Source: Pseudomonadota bacterium (GTDB lineage Bacteria > Pseudomonadota > Alphaproteobacteria > Caulobacterales > Caulobacteraceae). From it: a stretch of 19,616 nucleotides of DNA. The notes beneath the pieces are model-generated. The model searched no databases and was not told the origin of the DNA. It saw only the letters and a program-made list of their open reading frames with translations. Every line of letters starts with the position of its first letter. Position 1 is the first letter of the stretch. The DNA is taken from NCBI GenBank assembly GCA_023433585.1, contig JAEZCL010000126.1, forward strand, positions 1 to 19,616, given 5' to 3'. Below, one piece after another: positions 1 through 5,238 of this stretch. The translations under genes and the position numbers were made by a program.

Positions 1-21
1 GTTCAAGAGGCGCTTTACCGC

Positions 22-900
22 ATGGGTGACATCAGGACGGTGGCCGTCGTCGGCGCGGGCCAGATGGGCATGGGCATCGCCCATGTGACGGCCCTGGGCG
101 GCTATGAGGTCAGGCTCTATGACGTGAGCGCGGACAAGCTGTCCGCCGCCGTCGCCGCCATCGCCGCCAGCCTGGCGCGCCAGGCGGCGCGCGGCGCGGT
201 GACGGCCGAGGCCGCCGAGGCCGCCCTGGGCCGCATCCATCCGATCCAGTCGCTGTCCGAAGCGGGCGGCGCCGACCTGGTCATCGAGGCCGCCACCGAG
301 GACGAAGCGGTGAAGAAGGACGTGTTCCGCGACCTGACCCCGCACCTGGCCGCCCACACCCTGCTGGCGTCGAACACCTCGTCCATCTCGATCACGCGGC
401 TGGCCTCGGTCACCGACCGGCCCGAGCGGTTCATCGGCCTGCACTTCATGAAGCCCGCGCCGGCCATGCGGCTGGTGGAGCTGGTGCGCGGCATCGCCAC
501 CTCCGGCGACACCTATGACGCGGCGGTGACCTTCGCCGAGTCGCTGGGCAAGACCACCACCGATTCCGAGGATTTCCCCGCCTTCATCGTCAACCGCATC
601 CTGGTGCCGATGATGAACGAGGCAATCTACACCCTCTATGAGGGCGTGGGGAATGTCACCGCCATCGACACGGCGCTGAAGCTGGGCGCCAACCATCCGA
701 TGGGTCCGCTGGAGCTGGCGGACTTCATGGGGCTGGACGTGGTGCTGGCCATCATGAACGTGCTCTACGAAGGCTTGGGCGACAGCAAGTACCGGCCCTG
801 TCCGCTCTTGGTGAAATACGTCGAGGCCGGATGGCTGGGCCGCAAGACCGGGCGCGGTTTCTACGACTATTCCGGCGAAATCCCGGTTCCGACCCGATGA
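22..900 (+). CDS. 3-hydroxyacyl-CoA (3-hydroxybutyryl-CoA) dehydrogenase
   Basis: This 292-residue cytosolic enzyme of the 3HCDH family interconverts (S)-3-hydroxyacyl-CoA and 3-oxoacyl-CoA with NAD(P), in short-chain fatty acid or butanoate/PHB metabolism. The N-terminal Rossmann domain shows the dinucleotide motif GAGQMG at residues 11-16. The NTSS block follows, then the catalytic His141 and, 12 residues on, Glu153 (HFMKPAPAMRLVE), which corresponds to the family His-Glu pair. The C-terminal helical domain carries FIVNR and GLGANHPMGPLELAD-like sequence and ends in the typical GRKTGRGFYDY. Length is normal for the single-domain bacterial form. The start ATG is preceded by AAGAGG with 11 bases between. 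One oddity is Lys144 where the family normally has Asn (HF[FM]NP). Its stop overlaps the next gene by 4 bp. In related genomes this gene often follows etf genes, but only 21 bases precede it here. Confidence 0.93.
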   Translation: MGDIRTVAVVGAGQMGMGIAHVTALGGYEVRLYDVSADKLSAAVAAIAASLARQAARGAVTAEAAEAALGRIHPIQSLSEAGGADLVIEAATEDEAVKKDVFRDLTPHLAAHTLLASNTSSISITRLASVTDRPERFIGLHFMKPAPAMRLVELVRGIATSGDTYDAAVTFAESLGKTTTDSEDFPAFIVNRILVPMMNEAIYTLYEGVGNVTAIDTALKLGANHPMGPLELADFMGLDVVLAIMNVLYEGLGDSKYRPCPLLVKYVEAGWLGRKTGRGFYDYSGEIPVPTR

Positions 901-1481
901 CCCGCGGCCTAAGAAACATCCGCGACGTCAGCGACCTGCCCGGCCAGTCCCGCATCAAGTGGCGGGGATCGCCGGGCGTCTGGGCCCTCTTGGCCGGCCT
1001 GGCGGCCATCGCCTGGCCGCCGCTGATCCTGACCCTGATCCTGCTGCCGCCGGCCGAGATCGCCATCGGCTGGGACATGGACTGGCGCCTGATGGCCCTG
1101 ATCGCCGGGGCGGCGACGGTGCCGGTCGGCATGTATCTGCTGGTGCGCGAGCGCGACCGGTCCGGGTCGCCCTCCACCCGCCTGGGCGTCATCTGGCGCT
1201 TCCTGCTTTACGGAGAGCTTCTGGCGGCCGCGTTTCAGGCGGCGACGGCCCTGGCCATGACCGTCGGCCGCTGGGCCGAGGCCGGCGCCCTGGCCCAGAG
1301 CCTGGGCGCCGCAGAGACCACCCTGCTGCTCTACGGCGTCGCCGGCCTTCCCCTGGCCATGATGATCGGCGTCAGTTACGCCCTGTGGGCCGGGCTGTGC
1401 GTGGCTTTCATCGCCTTCGCCTCCAAGCCGCCGCCGGTGCGCCCGCGCGCGGGCCTTCTGAGCGAAACCGAAGGCGTCTAG
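897..1481 (+). CDS. Hypothetical four-helix inner-membrane protein
   Basis: The protein has 194 residues and I do not recognise the family. The ATG at 897 overlaps the TGA of the dehydrogenase gene (ATGA), which suggests translational coupling. An in-frame ATG exists 66 bases upstream but lies inside the dehydrogenase gene, so the overlapping start is preferred. After about 30 polar, basic residues come four hydrophobic stretches: around residues 28-55 (GVWALLAGLAAIAW, then Leu/Pro-rich), 65-82 (LMALIAGAATVPVGMYLLV), 100-122, and 140-175. The third and fourth are separated by a short loop. The tail is short and Pro/Arg-rich. No catalytic motif or signal peptide is visible, so it is probably a polytopic inner-membrane protein. 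Linkage to the dehydrogenase may mean only cotranscription. Confidence 0.8.
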   Translation: MTRGLRNIRDVSDLPGQSRIKWRGSPGVWALLAGLAAIAWPPLILTLILLPPAEIAIGWDMDWRLMALIAGAATVPVGMYLLVRERDRSGSPSTRLGVIWRFLLYGELLAAAFQAATALAMTVGRWAEAGALAQSLGAAETTLLLYGVAGLPLAMMIGVSYALWAGLCVAFIAFASKPPPVRPRAGLLSETEGV

Positions 1482-1499
1482 GTCGTGAGCCTATAAACC

Positions 1500-1629
1500 C
1501 CGTCATCGCCGGGCCTGTCCCGGCGATCCATACGCTCTGATCGCACAAGGCGAGCCCGGAATGCTCCGTGATTATGGATTCCCGGGACAGGCCCGGGAAT
1601 GACGGGTGGGGGAATATGAGTCCCCTGCC
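1500..1629 (+). repeat. Composite two-hairpin repeat B, copy 1
   Basis: This 130-bp intergenic element contains two opposed hairpins. The first has arms ATCGCCGGG (1505-1513) and CCCGGCGAT (1519-1527) around a 5-nt loop. The second has ATTCCCGGG and CCCGGGAAT (1578-1600) around a 5-nt loop. The outer ends are CCGTCAT and ATGACGG, and both hairpins have CCAT/ATGG on their inner side. A tail TATGAGTCCCCTGCC (1615-1629) completes the unit. The same unit, with identical length, occurs in inverted orientation at 4937-5066. It resembles REP/BIME-type elements, and short palindromes of this type are common between alphaproteobacterial genes. No flanking direct repeat was seen. Confidence 0.9.
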
Positions 1630-1744
1630 TGGGTCGAGAGTCCGGGACTGCGCCGAATCATTACGGTGGTTTCATCAAACGCCGCTTGCGGCGACGGCGC
1701 CGGCGAGCGACCTTTGCCGCCCCGCGCCTGTCAGGGAGGGCGAC

Positions 1745-2980
1745 ATGACGGACCAGGCCGCAGCCACGGAACGCGATCCCATCGCCGAGCCCGCGCCGGT
1801 TCGGCCGTCCGACCGCCTGTTCAGCCTGGATGTCGTCAGGGGCTTGGCGGTCCTGGGCATCCTGGCGGTCAACGCCGTCACCTTCGCCATGCCCGAGCCG
1901 GTGATGATGAACCCCTCGCTTCAGCCCGGCGGGCTGGAAGGCGAGGCCGCCCGCGCCTGGCAGGCCATGCATGTGTTCTTCCAGGACAAGATGCGGACCC
2001 TGTTCTCCATGCTGTTCGGGGCGTCGATCTTCCTGATCGGCGGCGAGCGCAGCGACCTGGTTCGCGGCAAGCTGCTGCGCAAACGCCTGTTCTGGCTGGG
2101 CCTGTTCGGTCTCGCGCACGGGCTGTTCTTCTGGTTCGGCGACATCCTGCTGCTCTACGCCCTGACCGGCTGCGTGGTGCTTCTGACGCGGTCATGGAGC
2201 GCGCGACGGCTGCTGATCGTCGGGGTGGCGCTGAACCTGGCCTGCTCGGCCCTCTATCTGGGCCTGATCGCCGCGTTCAGGATGGCGCCGCCCGAAGCCA
2301 AGGCGGATTTCCACTGGGACGCCTCGGCCGCCCAGATCGCCGACATGATCGCGCGCTATCAGGGCGATGCGCTCCAGACGACCCTGACGGTGATGAGCAA
2401 CTGGGTCGCGGCCGTGCCGATCATGTCCGTCGCCTTCCTGCCCGCCACGGCGGCGCTGATGATGATCGGCATGGGGCTGTTCAAGTCCGGATTCCTGGCC
2501 GGACGCTCCCCGTCCTGGGTCTATGGGCTGTTCGTCCTGCTGGGCGGGGCGGCCGCCGCCCTGATCTGGCGCGAGTCGAGTGCGGCCATCGCGGACGGCT
2601 TCCCCATGATCGAGACCATGATGCGCCCGGCCAACACCGTCCTGGCGCCGCTGGTGTCGCTGGCCTACGCCGGCGTTCTGATCCTTTTGGCGCGATACGG
2701 TCTGAAGCTGATCCTGACGCCCCTGGCCCGCGCCGGGCGGATGGCCTTCACCAACTATCTCAGCCAGACGCTCATCATGACCACGATCTTCTACGGCGGG
2801 CGGGGCCTGGGGTATTTCGGCCAGGTCGGCTGGCCCGAGATGTGGCTGGTCATCGTCGGCGTCTGGGTTGTGCAGCTCATCTGGTCGACCCTGTGGCTGT
2901 CGCGGTTCTCCATGGGCCCCCTGGAATGGCTGTGGCGGCGGCTGACCTATGGGCGAGGGATCGCGCTCAAGCGCGGCTGA
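1745..2980 (+). CDS. DUF418 (YeiB-like) polytopic membrane protein
   Basis: This 411-residue inner-membrane protein belongs to the DUF418/YeiB family, whose biochemical role is not established; a transport or membrane-enzyme function is usually guessed. The N-terminus has the family signature of a D..RG.A.LGIL..N block (DVVRGLAVLGILAVNAV, residues 29-45). About eight to ten hydrophobic segments follow. The C-terminal DUF418 domain includes GRMAFTNYLSQT and ends near a PLEWLWRRLTYG block that matches the usual family end. The open frame extends back to 1568 through repeat B. I place the start at 1745 because AGGGAGGG (1733-1740) lies 4 bases upstream and family homology begins soon after. The last codons run into a GCGCTCAAGCGC string close to the R repeats that separate this gene from hisS. 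Confidence 0.9.
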   Translation: MTDQAAATERDPIAEPAPVRPSDRLFSLDVVRGLAVLGILAVNAVTFAMPEPVMMNPSLQPGGLEGEAARAWQAMHVFFQDKMRTLFSMLFGASIFLIGGERSDLVRGKLLRKRLFWLGLFGLAHGLFFWFGDILLLYALTGCVVLLTRSWSARRLLIVGVALNLACSALYLGLIAAFRMAPPEAKADFHWDASAAQIADMIARYQGDALQTTLTVMSNWVAAVPIMSVAFLPATAALMMIGMGLFKSGFLAGRSPSWVYGLFVLLGGAAAALIWRESSAAIADGFPMIETMMRPANTVLAPLVSLAYAGVLILLARYGLKLILTPLARAGRMAFTNYLSQTLIMTTIFYGGRGLGYFGQVGWPEMWLVIVGVWVVQLIWSTLWLSRFSMGPLEWLWRRLTYGRGIALKRG

Positions 2981-2991
2981 GTTTTTTAAGC

Positions 2992-3118
2992 GCGCTATCG
3001 CTCGCGTCGCGGACGCTCGCTGCTTGAGCGCAGGGTGGGCGCGCTATCGCTCGCGTCGCGGACGCTCGCTGCTTGAGCGGGGTTTTGAGTGCGCTATCGC
3101 TAGGTGCTGCTTGAGCGC
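2992..3118 (+). repeat. R-repeat array 1 (three units)
   Basis: Three head-to-tail units lie between the DUF418 gene and hisS. Unit R1 is 2992-3031, R2 is 3041-3080, and R3 (28 nt, shortened) is 3091-3118. Full units have a left part GCGCTATCGCTC, an inner stem GCGTC, loop GCG, stem GACGC, and a right part TCGCTGCTTGAGCGC. The unit ends GCGCT and AGCGC are also complementary. R1 and R2 start exactly 49 bp apart with a 9-nt spacer; R3 starts 50 bp later. R3 keeps both outer parts but has lost the inner hairpin, which is replaced by AGGT. The same unit occurs at 4892, 5114 and 17975-18112. Confidence 0.95.
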
Positions 3119-3130
3119 AAGCATTGTCGC

Positions 3131-3149
3131 GGGAGGCGTGATGGCGTAA
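3131..3149 (+). promoter_or_regulatory. Shine-Dalgarno plus two-codon ORF upstream of hisS
   Basis: GGGAGG (3131-3136) is followed 4 bases later by ATG GCG TAA (3141-3149), a start-Ala-stop ORF in the same frame as hisS. The hisS ATG at 3159 is 9 bases after this stop and 22 bases after the Shine-Dalgarno, too far for direct use. No other purine-rich site lies near the hisS start. Ribosomes may therefore load on the mini-ORF and reinitiate at hisS, or hisS may be translated from a leaderless or weak site. The sequence is seen; the regulatory role is inferred. Confidence 0.45.
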
Positions 3150-3158
3150 TCGCGCGCC

Positions 3159-4649
3159 ATGACCTCCCCCGCCGACAAGACCGCAACGCCCCCTCGTCCC
3201 GAAGCCCGCGCGCCGCGCGGTTTCCAGGACCGGCGCGGCCATGAGCTGGTCGCTGAGCGCCGCATCGTCCAGGCCGTGTCGGCGGTCTATGAGCGCTGGG
3301 GTTTCGAGCCGCTGGAGACCTCGGCCTTCGAATACGCCGATGCGCTGGGCAAGTTCCTGCCGGACGCGGACCGGCCCAATGCGGGCGTGTTCGCGCTTCA
3401 GGACGACGACGATCAGTGGATGGCCCTGCGCTATGACCTGACCGCGCCCCTGGCCCGTTTCGCCGCCCAGACCTGGGAGACCCTGCCCAAGCCGTTCCGG
3501 CGCTACGCCTTCGGGCCGGTGTGGAGGAACGAGAAGCCGGGGCCGGGCCGGTTCCGCGAGTTCGTCCAGTGCGACGCCGACACCGTGGGCTCGGACCGGC
3601 CCGAGGCGGACGCCGAGATCATCGCCATGGCGGTCGAGGGCCTTCAGGCGGCGGGGCTGGCCCCCGGCCAGGCGGTCGTCAGGATCGCCAGCCGCAAGCT
3701 GGTCAACGGCGTGCTTCAGGCGGCCGGGGTGAGCGAGCCGGGTCAGACCCTGGCGGTGCTGCGGGCGGTGGACAAGCTGGACCGGCTGGGCCCGGACGGG
3801 GTGAAGCTGCTGCTGGGCGAAGGCCGCCTGGACGAATCCGGCGACTTCACCAAGGGCGCCGGGCTGGATGTGAAGGGCGTAGACGCGGTCCTGGCCTTCC
3901 TGGCGGTTCAGGCCGGGCCGCGCGATCAGGTCCTGAACGCCCTGGACGCCGTGGTCGGCGGGACCGAGGCGGGCGCGCAAGGGCTGAATGAGCTTTCCCG
4001 CATCAGCGCGGCGCTGAAGGCGCTGGGCGTCGCCGACACGGCGGCGAGCATCGATCCGTCGGTGGTGCGCGGGCTGGAATATTACACCGGCGCGGTGTTC
4101 GAGGCCGAACTGCTGCTGGACACCACCGACGACAAGGGCCGCCCCGTGCGCTTCGGGTCCATCGGCGGCGGCGGGCGCTATGACGATCTGGTGGCCCGCT
4201 TCACCGGCGAGCGCACGCCGGCGACAGGCTTTTCGTTCGGCGTCACGCGGCTGGCCTCGGCCCTGCGCGCGGCGGGCCGCGACCCGGCGGCGGACACGCG
4301 CGGGCCGGTGGTGGTGATCGCCTTCTCCGAGGACGACATGGCCCACTATTTCGCCGCCGCATCCGAACTGCGCGCCGCCGGGATCGCCGCCGAGGTCTAT
4401 CTGGGCAAGGCGGGCATGAAGGCCCAGATGAAATACGCCGACCGGCGCGGCGCCCCGGCGGCCGTCATCCTGGGCGGCGACGAGATCGCGGCGGGCACGG
4501 TGACGGTCAAGGATCTGGATCTGGGCCGCGAACTGGCCCGGGGCGTGGCCGACCACGACGCCTGGAAGAGCGAGCGTCCCGGCCAGTCCGTGGTCCCGCG
4601 CGCCGATCTGACGGCGACGGTGCGCGCCATCCTGGCGCACCGCGAATAA
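3159..4649 (+). CDS. hisS: Histidyl-tRNA synthetase, alphaproteobacterial type
   Basis: This 496-residue cytosolic class II aminoacyl-tRNA synthetase attaches histidine to tRNA-His. The N-terminal catalytic core has the PRGFQDRR motif 1 region (residues 19-26) and LRYDLTAPLARF (about 90-101). Motif 2 lies at about 117-141 (FGPVWRNEKPGPGRFREF, then VQCDAD). The His-specific block RGLEYYTGAVFEAE starts at Arg304, followed by GSIGGGGRYDDL and motif 3 near TGFSFGVTRL. The C-terminal anticodon-binding domain shows AYLGKAGMKAQMKYADRRGA-like sequence. In motif 2, EFVQCDAD replaces the usual bacterial QFHQ block and looks more like eukaryotic HisRS. This fits the divergent HisRS reported for Caulobacter and relatives, whose tRNA-His lacks the extra G at -1. 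An in-frame stop at 3147 excludes an earlier start. Confidence 0.96.
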   Translation: MTSPADKTATPPRPEARAPRGFQDRRGHELVAERRIVQAVSAVYERWGFEPLETSAFEYADALGKFLPDADRPNAGVFALQDDDDQWMALRYDLTAPLARFAAQTWETLPKPFRRYAFGPVWRNEKPGPGRFREFVQCDADTVGSDRPEADAEIIAMAVEGLQAAGLAPGQAVVRIASRKLVNGVLQAAGVSEPGQTLAVLRAVDKLDRLGPDGVKLLLGEGRLDESGDFTKGAGLDVKGVDAVLAFLAVQAGPRDQVLNALDAVVGGTEAGAQGLNELSRISAALKALGVADTAASIDPSVVRGLEYYTGAVFEAELLLDTTDDKGRPVRFGSIGGGGRYDDLVARFTGERTPATGFSFGVTRLASALRAAGRDPAADTRGPVVVIAFSEDDMAHYFAAASELRAAGIAAEVYLGKAGMKAQMKYADRRGAPAAVILGGDEIAAGTVTVKDLDLGRELARGVADHDAWKSERPGQSVVPRADLTATVRAILAHRE

Positions 4650-4716
4650 CCCTCGCCATTTGGTGGGTTATCAGCGATCACCTTGCTTTTCCCCGGTTTT
4701 TCAAAGGCGCGGCGGC

Positions 4717-4747
4717 TTGACGCGCGGGCAATTATGGCGTTTTGTTG
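4717..4747 (+). promoter_or_regulatory. Weak candidate promoter for the small RNA at 4745-4873
   Basis: TTGACGC at 4717-4723 matches the -35 consensus reported for the Caulobacter housekeeping sigma factor. The stretch at the -10 distance (GCGTTTTG, about 4738-4745) is only a partial fit to GCTANAWC. The site lies in a locally AT-richer patch between hisS and the terminator at 4840. It is offered only because the downstream structured sequence needs a promoter; read-through from hisS would also explain it. Confidence 0.25.
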
Positions 4748-4873
4748 CGGCTGTGTGAAACATGGCGCGCTCTCGGGCGAGCCGTTGTTTCTCCGGCGTT
4801 TCGGGGAGGAAGCGCCCGCTCCGACAGAGAGCGAGAAGACCCGCCGCGATGTATCCCCCGCGGCGGGTTTTTT
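4745..4873 (+). ncRNA. Candidate structured small RNA (or long hisS 3' UTR)
   Basis: About 130 bases downstream of hisS contain no convincing ORF but do contain three consecutive hairpins. The first is TTCTCCG paired with CGGGGAGGAA (4789-4811, one bulge). The second is CGCTC paired with GAGCG (4817-4833, 7-nt loop). The third is a 9-bp GC stem followed by T6 (4840-4873), a classical intrinsic terminator. The hairpins are separated by only a few bases, which suggests one compact RNA. The terminator is 191 bases from the hisS stop, so a processed 3' UTR is an equally good reading. The 5' end is a guess based on the weak promoter. I do not recognise a known RNA family: it lacks the conserved features of tmRNA, 6S, SRP or RNase P RNA. 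Confidence 0.4.
4840..4873 (+). terminator. Intrinsic terminator
   Basis: CCCGCCGCG (4840-4848) pairs perfectly with CGCGGCGGG (4859-4867) around a 10-nt loop and is followed directly by TTTTTT (4868-4873). It ends either hisS transcription or the candidate small RNA. It is the strongest plus-strand terminator in the window. Confidence 0.9.
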
Positions 4874-4891
4874 CTGTCTTGATTCCTGAGT

Positions 4892-4931
4892 GCGCTATCG
4901 CTCGCCGCGCGGCGGCTCGCTGCTTGAGCGC
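4892..4931 (+). repeat. R repeat, unit R4
   Basis: A 40-nt unit with the same outer parts as R1 but with inner stem GCCGC, loop GCG, stem GCGGC. The stem differs from R1 (GCGTC/GACGC) on both arms and remains fully paired. It begins 18 bases after the T-run of the preceding terminator and ends 5 bases before repeat B copy 2. Confidence 0.95.
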
Positions 4932-4936
4932 GTTTG

Positions 4937-5066
4937 GGTAGGGGACTCATAGTCTCACCTCCGTCATTCCCGGCCTTGTGCCGGGAATCCATAATCACGG
5001 AGCGTTCCGGGCTGACCTTGCCCTGACCGAGCGTATGGATCGCCGGGACACGCCCGGCGATGACGG
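4937..5066 (-). repeat. Composite two-hairpin repeat B, copy 2 (inverted)
   Basis: This is the reverse complement of the unit at 1500-1629, with exactly the same 130-bp length. It reads GGTAGGGGACTCATA, then hairpin ATTCCCGGC/GCCGGGAAT (4966-4988), then the middle segment, then hairpin ATCGCCGGG/CCCGGCGAT. In the first hairpin the innermost base pair differs from copy 1 (C-G instead of G-C) while pairing is kept, and the 5-nt loops differ. The middle linker is the least conserved part. R repeats lie on both sides (R4 and R5). Confidence 0.9.
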
Positions 5067-5113
5067 AAATAATGAGTTCGGGTGAGTAAAGTCAGCGGCT
5101 TGAAGCAGTTTCG

Positions 5114-5153
5114 GCCCTATCGCTCGGCTCGCGGCGGTTCGCTGCTTGAGCGT
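5114..5153 (+). repeat. R repeat, unit R5 (degenerate)
   Basis: A 40-nt copy that keeps CTATCGCTC on the left, the GCG loop, and TCGCTGCTTGAGCG on the right. Its inner arms GGCTC and GCGGT no longer pair well, and the outer GCGCT/AGCGC pairing is also damaged (GCCCT, AGCGT). It looks like a decaying member. The remaining sequence from 5067 to 5184 holds nothing else I can identify. Confidence 0.85.
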
Positions 5154-5184
5154 GCGCAACCGCTCACCCGGCAAAGGATGAACG

Positions 5185-5215
5185 AAAAAGGGCCGGGGCG
5201 TCGCCGCTCCGGCCC
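5185..5215 (-). terminator. Intrinsic terminator of the M13 peptidase gene
   Basis: Read on the minus strand, GGGCCGG (5215-5209) pairs with CCGGCCC (5196-5190), with further GC pairing possible inside, and is followed by TTTTT (5189-5185). It begins 23 bases after the peptidase stop codon. Confidence 0.88.
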
Positions 5216-5238
5216 TTCGTCATTCCGAGGAAACGCGC

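Noticed and set aside
2992..3118. CRISPR-like regular repeats with short spacers (also 17975-18112)
   Set aside because: Spacers are only 9-10 bases, two of them are identical, the repeats are themselves hairpins found singly elsewhere, and no cas gene is present.
2949..3149. A 66-codon frame running through the R array to the mini-ORF stop
   Set aside because: Its sequence is just the translated repeats, and its start overlaps the DUF418 gene; no ribosome-binding site supports it.
2967..4640. A 557-residue open frame antisense to hisS
   Set aside because: It is a by-product of high GC in the third codon position opposite a clear hisS gene; its composition is Arg/Gly/Ala/His-rich with no recognisable domain.
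4803..4840. Resemblance of GGGGAGGAAGCGCCCG to the conserved GAGGAAAGUCCGGGC of RNase P RNA
   Set aside because: Only a short partial match; the remaining hundreds of bases of RNase P structure are absent before the terminator at 4840-4873.
4683..4889. A 68-codon frame over the candidate small RNA
   Set aside because: It reads across the terminator stem and T-run and has no good ribosome-binding site; hairpin structure explains the region better.
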